The position numbers were made by a program, and so were the translations under genes. A stretch of 64,000 nucleotides of DNA from Paraburkholderia acidicola (GTDB taxonomy: Bacteria; Pseudomonadota; Gammaproteobacteria; Burkholderiales; Burkholderiaceae), in NCBI RefSeq assembly GCF_002362315.1, contig NZ_MTZV01000004.1:496001-560000 (forward strand), read 5' to 3'. Under the pieces are notes generated by a model. That model saw nothing but the letters and a program-made list of their open reading frames with translations, was not told the DNA's origin and made no database searches. Below, piece by piece: positions 9,309 to 17,570 of the stretch. The stretch's first letter is position 1; every line of letters begins with the position of its first letter.

Positions 9309-11453
9309 TTACGCCTGCCTCGATTTGAATAGTGGATCGGTCACACTGGCGCTACCGGTTTCGACGTGACCGGCAAGCCTTCTCAGGTAGCCCGTCTCTA
9401 CGTTTGTCGTGACGCTCAGGTCATACCATCCGCCGCTTGCCGATGCACCCCACTCCATTCTGCCGACGCTCCCCGGCGCGATCTGGCCGGTGCGCGTAGC
9501 ACCGCCATAAGCGTTGTCCACGACCGTCACCGTGCGAACAGTCTTGCCGGTATTGCGCGCCATGATGATCAAGTTGCCATTGGGCAGATAGGCGACGGTG
9601 ACTTCAAGCGTCGCTTGCCCCGTGACGTTGCCCGTGAACGCACGATAGAAGCCGTTCGGTCCATATACCGACAGATCGTAGAGCCCTTGTGAATCGCGCA
9701 CAGGCGACCATTGGTCAGCCAGCTGGTTGCCGCTCTGGATCGTATAGAACCGCGGGCCATCGCTACTCTTTGCGTCGTTGACCTGGAACACGGCAGCGGA
9801 GACGCCTTGCGCGTTGCCTGGAATCGCCTTGCCGTTGTTGGTGAACGCGAGCTGGATCGTGCCAGCGGTCAGGTTGATCGAGGCTTCCGCAAACAACTCA
9901 TACGGCACGGGCCGCGCTTTGCGCTGCCCCGGCTCCTGAACAGGCAGCGGCGCATTCTGGGCCGGATAGGAGGACGGGTAAGCCGGCGACGCGAAATAGA
10001 ACTGTGTCCAGTAAGCGTAGTCGAGCTGAGCCTCTGTGGCGTTCAGGTTGAGCAGGTTCGCGGGCACCGCTGCATCGGCTGTGCCCGCGAAATCGAACAC
10101 CGATGTCAGGTCGCCGCAAACCGCCCTGCGCCACGGCGTGATATTGCTTTCGTAGACGCTCGGGTATTGACCGAGGAAACGCTTTTCGATAAAGCGGATC
10201 ACCGATGTGTGGTCGAATACTTCCGAGCTGGTCCAGCCGCCCTTCGACCACGGCGATATCGCAAGCAGCGGAACGCGCGGACCAAGACCAATAGGCAAAC
10301 CCGAAGCCTGTTCAATCTCGCCTTCGACGCTCACGGTCGACAGGCCCTTGCCGGCCTTCCACGGCGGCACGGGCGCCGTGACGTGATCGTAGCCGCCATC
10401 ACCTTCGTCGTAGCAGATCAGGAACACGGTCTTCGCCCATACGTCGGGGTTCGACGTCAGCGCCTCGAGGATGCGCGAAACGTACTGCTCGCCAAACGAC
10501 GGTCCCCACCACGGATGCTCGGACGACGAAAACGGCGGAATGATCCACGACACCTGCGGCAGACGGTTGGCGAGCACATCGTCGCGCAGCATCGAAATGC
10601 CGCGCACGCCCATGCCGCGCTGATACAGATCCGACGTCGTCGCCGCCGACCGGAACTGCGAAAACCACGCGAGTGCGTTGCAGTCGAAATTGTTCTTGTT
10701 GTCGATCCAGTTGTGACTCGTCAGGAAGTTCGCGACCGCGTTGTACGATCCTGCGCCACCGTCCTGATAAATCCGCCAGTCAATCCCAGCCTGCTGCAGA
10801 CGTTCTGGAAACGTGCCCCACGACACCGTCGGACCTGTGTCGGTCATGTAATTGCTGGTCGCGACGTTCGTGCCGTCGCTATTCGGCGACGCAGTGCCCG
10901 ACATCAGATACAGGCGATTGGTATTCGTCGGCCCCATCATCGATTGATGGTAGGCATCGCAAATCGTGAACGCCTCAGCGAGCGGATAGTAGTACGGCAG
11001 ATCGGTGCGCTCGTAATAACCGATGGCGGTCGGCCATTGCACTGCCATCCACTTGTCGCAACGGCCTTCGTTCCACAGGTTGTGATACGAGGTCCAGTCG
11101 TGATAGTCGGACGACAGCCATTGCGCGGAGGTGGTGGACGTATCGAAGTGCCATGGCACGTAGTCGCGTCCGTTGTACGCCTGATACCAGTTCAGCTTGC
11201 CGTCGGCCCGCAGCACCGTACGCGGATCGTTGAAGCCCCGCACCCCGGGAAACGAACCGAAGTAGTGATCGAAGCTGCGGTTTTCCTGCATCAGGACGAC
11301 GATATGCGCGACATCCTCGATGGTACCGGTCACGCGGGCCGGTTCGATCGCGAGGGCACGCCGGATGCTCTCCGGTATCGCGGCGGCTACTGCTGCCGCG
11401 CCGGCCGTCTGCGCGGCGCGCTCGAGGAATGTACGTCTGCTGATTCTTGCCAT
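9309..11453 (-). CDS. plcC: phosphocholine-specific phospholipase C (PlcH/PlcN type)
   Basis: Secreted phosphoesterase of 714 residues, close to the 690-730 of the PlcH/PlcN group. It hydrolyses phosphatidylcholine or sphingomyelin head groups outside the cytoplasm. It starts with a twin-arginine signal (SRRTFLERAAQTAG) ending near residue 30. The catalytic region contains VVLMQENRSFDHYFGSFPG and, further on, CYDEGDGGYDHV. Two C-terminal beta domains of unknown function follow, as in the family. An in-frame start at 11558 would put 35 residues ahead of the Tat motif, so 11453 is preferred. It forms a two-gene operon with the PlcR-like gene. The gene name is only a family label; paralogue number cannot be judged. 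Confidence 0.9.
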   Translation of the reverse strand: MARISRRTFLERAAQTAGAAAVAAAIPESIRRALAIEPARVTGTIEDVAHIVVLMQENRSFDHYFGSFPGVRGFNDPRTVLRADGKLNWYQAYNGRDYVPWHFDTSTTSAQWLSSDYHDWTSYHNLWNEGRCDKWMAVQWPTAIGYYERTDLPYYYPLAEAFTICDAYHQSMMGPTNTNRLYLMSGTASPNSDGTNVATSNYMTDTGPTVSWGTFPERLQQAGIDWRIYQDGGAGSYNAVANFLTSHNWIDNKNNFDCNALAWFSQFRSAATTSDLYQRGMGVRGISMLRDDVLANRLPQVSWIIPPFSSSEHPWWGPSFGEQYVSRILEALTSNPDVWAKTVFLICYDEGDGGYDHVTAPVPPWKAGKGLSTVSVEGEIEQASGLPIGLGPRVPLLAISPWSKGGWTSSEVFDHTSVIRFIEKRFLGQYPSVYESNITPWRRAVCGDLTSVFDFAGTADAAVPANLLNLNATEAQLDYAYWTQFYFASPAYPSSYPAQNAPLPVQEPGQRKARPVPYELFAEASINLTAGTIQLAFTNNGKAIPGNAQGVSAAVFQVNDAKSSDGPRFYTIQSGNQLADQWSPVRDSQGLYDLSVYGPNGFYRAFTGNVTGQATLEVTVAYLPNGNLIIMARNTGKTVRTVTVVDNAYGGATRTGQIAPGSVGRMEWGASASGGWYDLSVTTNVETGYLRRLAGHVETGSASVTDPLFKSRQA

Positions 11454-11932
11454 GTAAAGCACCGCCTTTTTCGGGTTGTTCACCAGGGGTTTGCACAACG
11501 ATGACAAGACGGGTACTCGCATACCCGCCGTAACGGCAGCTTCTTCAGTGCAGGGCAATTCTGGAAGGCATGGGCCGCATGTCTTCCGCTAATCTAGCGA
11601 CGCGATATGACAGGTATACGTTCTTTAAGACAATGCAGTTACGAATGCCGATGCTTTAGCAGATGCGTAGTACATCGCGGATGCTAATTTTTGGCGGGCG
11701 CGTGACCTTCGCTGAAGCGACGCGGTCTGGTCCAGACGCGACATTGGATGTTGTCCTCTAGTGTGACAAAGCGGTCTTTTGCACAACGACAAGATTGTTA
11801 ATTTTTTGTCCTATGCTTCTTAATGTTGGCTTGAGCGCCTTGCTGCTCTTCCGACCACCAGAATCTGCCTGCGACCTTGCGGTCAAAATAACGCCTTGTT
11901 CCAGGCATCGGATGTAAAGCGTACCTGGGCAG
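11454..11932. other. intergenic region upstream of phospholipase C and bicupin genes
   Basis: 479 bases between divergent genes, relatively AT-rich around 11785-11830 with runs of T. It must contain the phospholipase C promoter (often phosphate- or choline-responsive in relatives) and the promoter of the cupin gene. I found no convincing Pho box or paired -35/-10 hexamers, and no coding potential. Confidence 0.4.
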
Positions 11933-13018
11933 ATGAATAGCGGCCAATTTCATTCGAATGGATCCGACATCATGCAAGCCAGATCTCCTCACATCGTTTC
12001 GTTGCTCACCGCCAAACCCGTCTTCGAAAGCGAGGACGGCTTCATCAGCGCAGTCGATGCAAGCGTTCTGCCCATTCTGAAGTGCCTGTCCATCAAGCGC
12101 ATGGTCCTCAACCCGGGCGCGATCCGCGAACCGCAGTGGAACGTCAACGCCAACCAGCTTGCCTACTGTGCATCTGGCACCGTGCTGATTTCGACCCTGG
12201 GAAACAGTGCGTCGTTTTCATCGTTCGTGGTGAAACCCGGCCAGATGTATCACGTTGAATCGGGGGCGATTTACCACATCGAGAACATCGGCCATGACCC
12301 GGCCGAGTTGATCATCGCGTTGCGCAACGAGCGCCCTCAGCACTTCTCGCTGCATTCGACTTTCAATGCGATGACAAACGCCGTGCTCGGTAACACTTAC
12401 GATCTGCCTGCATCTGCGTTTGCGGCGTTCGATCGCTCATCGGCTAAACAGATTGTTCGCCGGCAAGGCAATGCTGTCGTGCCATCGAACACCGGATTAC
12501 CCAATGCGCGTCTGTTCGATGTCGAAGGGCAGCATGCGCCGCTCTCCTACGACTTCGGCTCCGCGCATCTTGCGCGCAAGCAATACTGGGCAGCACTCGA
12601 AGACATCTCCATGTACTCGCTTCGTATTAAGGAAAACGGCATGAGAGATGTGCACTGGCACCCGGAAACCGCCGAAATGGGCTATGTCGAGAAGGGCAGC
12701 GCCAGAATGCGTGTGCTGGACCCCGACGGTTCACTCGACGAGTACGAGCTTAAGCAAGGCGATGTGTATTTCGTCCCGCGTGCGTACCCTCATCACATCG
12801 AAACGCTAGGTGACGACGGTTTTCATTTTCTGATTTTCTTCGACCAGCCGACACCGGGCGATATCGGTTGCAGAACCAGCGTGACTGCATTTTCACGCGA
12901 GGTGATTGGGGCGACCTTTGGTGTACTTGAGCGTGACCTGCCGCAGTTCCCGTTTACGCCATCCGATCCGTTGATGGTCGGTCGTCTGAATCCACGCGAT
13001 GCGCCGATGAAGGGATGA
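11933..13018 (+). CDS. bicupin protein (oxalate decarboxylase-like)
   Basis: Protein of 361 residues with two cupin beta-barrels. The C-terminal barrel has a clear metal site: VHWHPETAEMGYVEKGSARM supplies two His and one Glu, and the later PHHIE supplies another His. The N-terminal barrel has degenerate ligands (NQLAYCASG). This arrangement is like bicupin oxalate decarboxylases in which only one site may be active. The ATG at 11972 gives a protein starting MQARSPH and may be the true start; 11933 is the longest option. It converges on the N-N cluster operon with one base between stops, so it is not part of that transcript. No signal peptide was seen. Confidence 0.8.
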   Translation: MNSGQFHSNGSDIMQARSPHIVSLLTAKPVFESEDGFISAVDASVLPILKCLSIKRMVLNPGAIREPQWNVNANQLAYCASGTVLISTLGNSASFSSFVVKPGQMYHVESGAIYHIENIGHDPAELIIALRNERPQHFSLHSTFNAMTNAVLGNTYDLPASAFAAFDRSSAKQIVRRQGNAVVPSNTGLPNARLFDVEGQHAPLSYDFGSAHLARKQYWAALEDISMYSLRIKENGMRDVHWHPETAEMGYVEKGSARMRVLDPDGSLDEYELKQGDVYFVPRAYPHHIETLGDDGFHFLIFFDQPTPGDIGCRTSVTAFSREVIGATFGVLERDLPQFPFTPSDPLMVGRLNPRDAPMKG

Positions 13019-13019
13019 A

Positions 13020-13694
13020 TCAGGCGTGAGTGACTTCCAGCTCGACGCGTACATATGTGGTCGCAGCTGGTTCGCCGCTCATCAGCGCGACGGGTTTCGT
13101 CCCCGCGTGGGTCGGCGCGCCGACGATTCTTAGCGTCTGCACCGGATAACCCGCAGCGGCGCAGCTAGCAAGAACCGCCTCGTGCAACGTTGCGCGCCAG
13201 TCGCCCGCATCGTATCCATGCTCCTCGACTTGTCCACCGATGTCGAGCAAGGCCGTACGCGCCATCAGCATCGCGTATTCGGGGTTACCGCCAACACCCA
13301 GTCCAAGCATCCGTCCGGCGTCGCCGCGATGCCAGACAGGCGCAGTCTGCGCGACCCATTCGGCGATCGAATCGGACGGGTTTAGCATTTTCAGCAGCGC
13401 GCAAGGAGGTGCATCGACATCGGTCAAAGCGATGCGCAACTCGACACGCGAGCCTGGCGCGATGTCGTAGTGCACTTCCAGCGGCACGGTGTCGGCGCGT
13501 GTCGGCAGGGCTGCGCGAATCCCGGTTGCGATCAGATCGCCGAGCGGGCGTGTCGTATCGCTCCAGCGCACGTCCATACCAAGCGTCGCAAATACACTGC
13601 AACCGCCGATACGCGCGATATCGCGCGATGTGCCTAGCGTGCGCACCGCGTGTTCGATCTGGCGAATGAGTTCCTGACTATCGATCGTGCTCAT
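13020..13694 (-). CDS. degenerate class I fumarase/tartrate dehydratase alpha-like protein
   Basis: Protein of 224 residues resembling the alpha part of class I fumarases, which are usually about 280 or more. VHYDIAPGSRVELRI (residues 75-89), LLKMLNPSDSIAEWV (100-114) and GLGVGGNPEYAMLMART (131-147) follow the family order. The usual CQDTG is reduced to GGCSVFATLG (Cys32), and the glycine-rich KGGGSEN segment is replaced by TDVDAPPC (Cys98). [4Fe-4S] fumarase chemistry is therefore doubtful and no beta subunit is present. It is the last gene of the operon and overlaps the small upstream ORF by 17 bases. A new hydratase or lyase role, or a scaffolding role, is possible. Confidence 0.6.
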   Translation of the reverse strand: MSTIDSQELIRQIEHAVRTLGTSRDIARIGGCSVFATLGMDVRWSDTTRPLGDLIATGIRAALPTRADTVPLEVHYDIAPGSRVELRIALTDVDAPPCALLKMLNPSDSIAEWVAQTAPVWHRGDAGRMLGLGVGGNPEYAMLMARTALLDIGGQVEEHGYDAGDWRATLHEAVLASCAAAGYPVQTLRIVGAPTHAGTKPVALMSGEPAATTYVRVELEVTHA

Positions 13695-13917
13695 CGGAAT
13701 CTAAACCGTTGTCTACACTCGCACCGCTGCCGCAGCGCTTGACCGCCTCAAGCCGACGCCACAGCGTCGGCGAACTGAGTTGCGCAGCATCCGCGACATA
13801 CATCATGAGATCGCCACCGTCTCCCCAGAACGCCACGCCAGCATCGGGCCACGTTTCCACCTGGGCACACCGGCAGGTCGGCGCACCGGCGCCGCCACGT
13901 TCACCCTCCAGCTTCAT
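13678..13917 (-). CDS. small unknown protein in the N-N cluster operon
   Basis: Open frame of 79 residues, not recognised. It starts within the tautomerase stop (ATGA overlap, 13914-13917) and overlaps the fumarase-like gene by 17 bases, the packing expected of a translated operon member. The sequence has a CRC motif near residue 15 and the segment VAFWGDGGDLMMYVADA. It could be the remnant of a larger domain split from the fumarase-like protein. Coding status rests on overlap geometry. Confidence 0.5.
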   Translation of the reverse strand: MKLEGERGGAGAPTCRCAQVETWPDAGVAFWGDGGDLMMYVADAAQLSSPTLWRRLEAVKRCGSGASVDNGLDSDEHDR

Positions 13918-14303
13918 ATCTCGATCGCGTAGTCGAAGCGAAGATCGGTCGCGGCCTTGCCCCCACGCATGCCCCAGTTGTCGAACGGCTCTTCGCGCAG
14001 CAGTACGATGATGTGCGCCGGATCGATCGCACGCAGTTGCGCGACGTCGCGCGCAATACGCGCATACAGGCGACGCTTTGCATCGAGCGAGCGGCCAACG
14101 AACAGGCTGATTTCAATCGCCAGATAATCGGCCATCCCGACGGGAGGAATGAAATCTTCCGCGTCGTAACAGTGATAGCGCGCCTGCAGCTCCTCGTCGT
14201 TCACGCCGAGCGTCGCCTTCAGCGCGTCGAACAGCACACCGACGAGCGCTGCTTTTTCCTGAGCGGTACGTGGACCGCGATCTTCGATCTTTACGATGGG
14301 CAT
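13914..14303 (-). CDS. tautomerase-superfamily protein
   Basis: Protein of 129 residues starting MPIVKIEDRG; after Met removal Pro1 would be the catalytic base typical of 4-oxalocrotonate tautomerase and MIF relatives. The length and the segment SLDAKRRLYARIARDVAQLR followed by IDPAHIIVLLREEPFDNWGMRGG fit the longer Tautomerase_2-like group. It would catalyse keto-enol tautomerisation or related dehalogenase/hydratase chemistry. It overlaps the ATPase gene by 13 bases and the small ORF by 4, so it belongs to the operon. Substrate is unknown. Confidence 0.8.
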   Translation of the reverse strand: MPIVKIEDRGPRTAQEKAALVGVLFDALKATLGVNDEELQARYHCYDAEDFIPPVGMADYLAIEISLFVGRSLDAKRRLYARIARDVAQLRAIDPAHIIVLLREEPFDNWGMRGGKAATDLRFDYAIEI

Positions 14304-15379
14304 GGTGTCGTCTCAGAGAGGGGTCTCGCGCGATCGAGCGGATTCGGATACGCGCGAGATTGCATTTCGGCGAGCCGGCTGAGCGTGCGCGACAGATCGT
14401 GTGCGCCTTCCAGGCCGTTTAGCGCCGGAGCGATCGGTTGATCGGACGCGATGAACAGCGCCCGCTTGTGATCGTAGAAAATGTCGACCAGCCACACGAG
14501 CCGCTGCAACGTGTGCGACTTCTGCAGCAACCCGGTGTGCAGGTTGTCGACGATCAATCCTTGCCAGCGTTCTGCCAGCTCCAGATAGTCGAGGTGCGAG
14601 CGGTTGTCGACGCACAGGTTCTGAAAATCGGCCCACAGCAAGGCATTGCCCGCCGCGCGCGCCACGAACGGGCGCCCCGCGGCGGATAGCGTTTGCGCCT
14701 GTAGCGCCGCGCTGCCTTCGTAATGGACAAAGATGTGTCGCAGTTGCTGCGCGGTGGCCGTATCAAGTGGCGCAAAGAAGCGCAGCAACGCGGCATCTTC
14801 GCTGCCAAAGCGATAGTCGCGCTCACCGTCGAAATGAACCACGACGAAGTGCTGCCGGATCCGCTCGATGGTGGGCTGAAAGCGTTCGTGAAACTGCGGG
14901 TCCGGCAGCAAACCGTCCGGCGCGTAATTCGACGTCAGGACGATGCGCGTGCCGAGATCGATGGCGACATCGAGAAAGCGGCCGATCAGAAACGCATCCG
15001 CGATGTCGTGCACATGGAACTCGTCGAAGCACAGCAATTCGACGCCGGCCAGCCATTGCTTCGACACCGAGGCGAGGCGGTCGTCGCCGTGCGGTTCGTG
15101 GACGAGCCGTTGGTTCATCTCGCGCAGGAACTCATGGAAGTGAATGCGCCGCTTCGAACAGGTCGCAAGCCCAAACACGGTATCGACGACGAGACTCTTG
15201 CCGCGGCCCGGTAGCCCGTGACAATAGATGCCAGGTGGCGCGTGCGGATGGCCAAGCCAGGTGCGCCGCACGCGCGTGCCAAGCATCGCGACAAGCGCCG
15301 CGATGGCGTGGCGCTGGCTCGTGTCGGGCACGATCTCGCGCGCGGCCAGCGCACTGACGACCTGTGCTTCGTCAAGCAT
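14291..15379 (-). CDS. AFG1/ZapE-family P-loop ATPase
   Basis: P-loop ATPase of 362 residues in the AFG1/LACE1/ZapE family. Walker A is GLPGRGKS (Lys61), Walker B is LLCFDEFHV (Asp119, Glu120), and sensor-type LTSNYAPDGLLPD follows. Family members act in division-ring stability (ZapE) or in turnover of respiratory subunits (Afg1). The reading frame continues upstream to 15688 but those residues are arginine-rich shadow, so the start is 15379. It overlaps the PaiB/KtzT-like gene by 8 bases and the tautomerase by 13. A housekeeping zapE is usually elsewhere in these genomes, so this is probably a specialised second copy. Confidence 0.85.
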   Translation of the reverse strand: MLDEAQVVSALAAREIVPDTSQRHAIAALVAMLGTRVRRTWLGHPHAPPGIYCHGLPGRGKSLVVDTVFGLATCSKRRIHFHEFLREMNQRLVHEPHGDDRLASVSKQWLAGVELLCFDEFHVHDIADAFLIGRFLDVAIDLGTRIVLTSNYAPDGLLPDPQFHERFQPTIERIRQHFVVVHFDGERDYRFGSEDAALLRFFAPLDTATAQQLRHIFVHYEGSAALQAQTLSAAGRPFVARAAGNALLWADFQNLCVDNRSHLDYLELAERWQGLIVDNLHTGLLQKSHTLQRLVWLVDIFYDHKRALFIASDQPIAPALNGLEGAHDLSRTLSRLAEMQSRAYPNPLDRARPLSETTPCPS

Positions 15380-16046
15380 GCTGCGCCCTATCCGCACTCC
15401 CCACACTCTCCGCAGGCGGCAGGAACGTTTCCAGCAGACGCCGCGGGCTACGCGACCGTGTGGCGAGCAGATGTTCGAGCGCCGCGTGCTGGTCGGCAGG
15501 CGACTTGTCCTGCGAGAGCTTGATCCGCGCCTCTTCATGCTCGACCCGAATCCGCAACGCCAGGATGTGCGGCGCAAAACGCTGCACGCGCTCATCCTGC
15601 GCGTCGAACTGATACGGCGCGTCTTCCGGTTGCAGGCACGCGGCCGTTTCGCGCAGCACGTCGAGCTTGTGCGCGAGGTCGGTGACAACGTCGATGACGC
15701 CGCTCACGTGCACCGACACGTAGTTCCATGTCGGCAACTGGCGTGTCACGTAGGCTTCGGGCGGAATATAGCTGTCCGGTCCGACGAACACGATGCGCGC
15801 GCGAATCCGCCGCTGCCCGGCAAACTGCGGATTGGCGGCATCGACATGACCGAACAGATCGCGCGAACCCGCGCAGCGAAACAGCGGGACATGGTTTGCA
15901 TGCGGCTGCAAACCGTCGCTGCTGATAACCAGTGCAAGCGGAAAACTATCGACGATCGCGTCGATCCGCTCGGGGTCGGTAAAACGATAGGCATCGTAGT
16001 GAAACGGCATGGGGATAGTCTTGGGCACGTCGGCTTCGGTCAGCAT
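15372..16046 (-). CDS. PaiB/KtzT-family protein, candidate haem-dependent N-N bond (piperazate-type) synthase
   Basis: Protein of 224 residues in the family usually labelled FMN-binding negative transcriptional regulator (PaiB). The split-barrel motifs are clear: PLALVISSDGLQPHANHVPLF (residues 36-56), LFGHVDAANPQ (64-74) and TWNYVSVHVSG. Piperazate synthases such as KtzT belong to this family, bind haem through a conserved His (His67 of GHVxxAN is a candidate here; His52 is the other) and are encoded beside an ornithine N5-hydroxylase. Exactly that neighbour precedes it by 141 bases. It overlaps the downstream ATPase by 8 bases. Family is certain; the synthase function is inferred from context, and a PaiB-like regulator is the alternative. 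Confidence 0.8.
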   Translation of the reverse strand: MLTEADVPKTIPMPFHYDAYRFTDPERIDAIVDSFPLALVISSDGLQPHANHVPLFRCAGSRDLFGHVDAANPQFAGQRRIRARIVFVGPDSYIPPEAYVTRQLPTWNYVSVHVSGVIDVVTDLAHKLDVLRETAACLQPEDAPYQFDAQDERVQRFAPHILALRIRVEHEEARIKLSQDKSPADQHAALEHLLATRSRSPRRLLETFLPPAESVGSADRAQHA

Positions 16047-16187
16047 GGTGGCTTTTCCGGAGGGTCACAGGATGAAGTGTAGGCGGCATCGGGTCTGAAT
16101 GCGTCCACCTCGGGCAGCTCGCCGCCGATCCCGGACGCTGGAATGCGTTCCGCATCGGCGGCAAGCGTGCGATTCTGGCGGTACGAC

Positions 16188-17570
16188 TCAGCGCACAGCG
16201 TCGCCCGCGAGGGCACAGTCCGTATCGAACGCTCCGTCAGGCGATGCCGCTGCCAGCCGCGCGGCCAGCGATTGAGCAATCGCCGCCGAGCGCAGCGCGA
16301 GCAGGCTGAACGACCCCGAATCGCCCATCCCGTGCGACGACTCGCACAGTCCGTTCAGATAGACCGGTGCAGCGGCGTGGTCTACATCGACAGCATCGCT
16401 GAACTGCACGCGATAGTCGATCGATACGTTCAGATGCCCGCGGCTCAGATCGAACATCGGCGTCAATTCCGCCAGCAGCTTCGGATACGCTTCGCGCTTC
16501 GGACCATCGCCAATGTCGAGAAAGCCAGTGGCAAGCACGACCAGATCGAAGCGCTCGTCGGACCGGGCATCGGTCACCGTGTCATGCAACGTCAGTTGCA
16601 CGCTCTCTGGATCGGTGCTGACACCAGCGACTTCGGTGTTGGTCCGAACCGTCAGCGAGTCGCGCTGCAGAATCCGGTTCGCGTAGAGCTTCACGTAGAG
16701 TGCTTCGACCACGTCCTTGTCGGCGGAAGAATAATTGGTCGGCGCAAGTTCGGCACGCAACCGGTCTTTAGTCTTCTGGTCGGCAAAGAAAAACGTCTGC
16801 ACGAATTGGGGGAAATACACTTCGTCGGAGAACGGGCTCGTGTCCTTCTGCCGAAAGCCAAAGTTGCGCGTAATGCCCGTCACCGATTCGCATGCGCCAC
16901 TGCCGTGCGCGTGCAGCAGAATCTCGACTGCGCTCTGACTGCCGCCCACTACCGCGACGCGCGGCTTGCGGCCGTCTTTGCAGGCGCGCTTCAGTGCAAA
17001 CAGATAATCGTTCAGATGCACGATGCGTTCGCTGTCGGCGTGCGCAAACTGTGCGGGCACGTTCGGTGTGCGGCCCGGCGCCACCACGACCGCGCGTGCC
17101 CGCCACTCGCGGCCCGCGGCGTCGCGCACCACATAGCCTTGCAGTGCACCGGTGCCGCGATCGACGAGCGGTGTGATGCCGGTCACATTCACGCCGTACG
17201 TCACCTGATGGTCGAAGAAACCCGCCACCCAGCACACGTACTGTTCGTATTCGATGCGCAACGGAAACGGCAGGCCGAGATTCAGATGCTCGAACAACCG
17301 GCCATTCTCGAACAGGAAATTGGTAAACGAATAGCGGCTGCGCGGGTTGCGCGGCGTGACGAGATCACGCAGCGGATGGTTCTGGATATCGGACTCCTCC
17401 AGCAACATGCCTTCCTGCCAGCCTTTACCGCGGCGTTTCTCGAGGAATTGCACCGACAGGCCCTCGGTCAGTTCCTCGAGTGCGACCGCGAGCGCGATGT
17501 TCGCGGGTCCAAAACCGATGCCGATGATATCGAGCATCGGTGGTTCGGCGATAACGATGTCGTCGCTCAT
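16188..17570 (-). CDS. L-ornithine/L-lysine-type flavin N-hydroxylase (PvdA/SidA/IucD family)
   Basis: Class B flavin monooxygenase of 460 residues that N-hydroxylates a terminal amine using FAD, NADPH and O2. The FAD motif GIGFGPAN is at residues 17-24, the NADPH motif VVGGSQSA at 207-214, then DTSPFSDE, TNYS (278-281) and the late LVVLATGF. In ornithine hydroxylases a FLKDLV motif supplies a Lys that contacts substrate; here it reads PLRDLV, with Arg68, which may mean altered specificity. GGAGG precedes the start at 17570. The stop of the transaminase gene overlaps this start (ATGA), so both are translated together. No siderophore synthetase is near, which argues against a plain hydroxamate siderophore. 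Confidence 0.88.
   Translation of the reverse strand: MSDDIVIAEPPMLDIIGIGFGPANIALAVALEELTEGLSVQFLEKRRGKGWQEGMLLEESDIQNHPLRDLVTPRNPRSRYSFTNFLFENGRLFEHLNLGLPFPLRIEYEQYVCWVAGFFDHQVTYGVNVTGITPLVDRGTGALQGYVVRDAAGREWRARAVVVAPGRTPNVPAQFAHADSERIVHLNDYLFALKRACKDGRKPRVAVVGGSQSAVEILLHAHGSGACESVTGITRNFGFRQKDTSPFSDEVYFPQFVQTFFFADQKTKDRLRAELAPTNYSSADKDVVEALYVKLYANRILQRDSLTVRTNTEVAGVSTDPESVQLTLHDTVTDARSDERFDLVVLATGFLDIGDGPKREAYPKLLAELTPMFDLSRGHLNVSIDYRVQFSDAVDVDHAAAPVYLNGLCESSHGMGDSGSFSLLALRSAAIAQSLAARLAAASPDGAFDTDCALAGDAVR

Noticed and set aside
9711..11504. 597-codon plus-strand open frame opposite the phospholipase C gene
   Set aside because: Arginine-rich composition without any family features; it is the antisense frame of a well-supported gene in GC-rich DNA.
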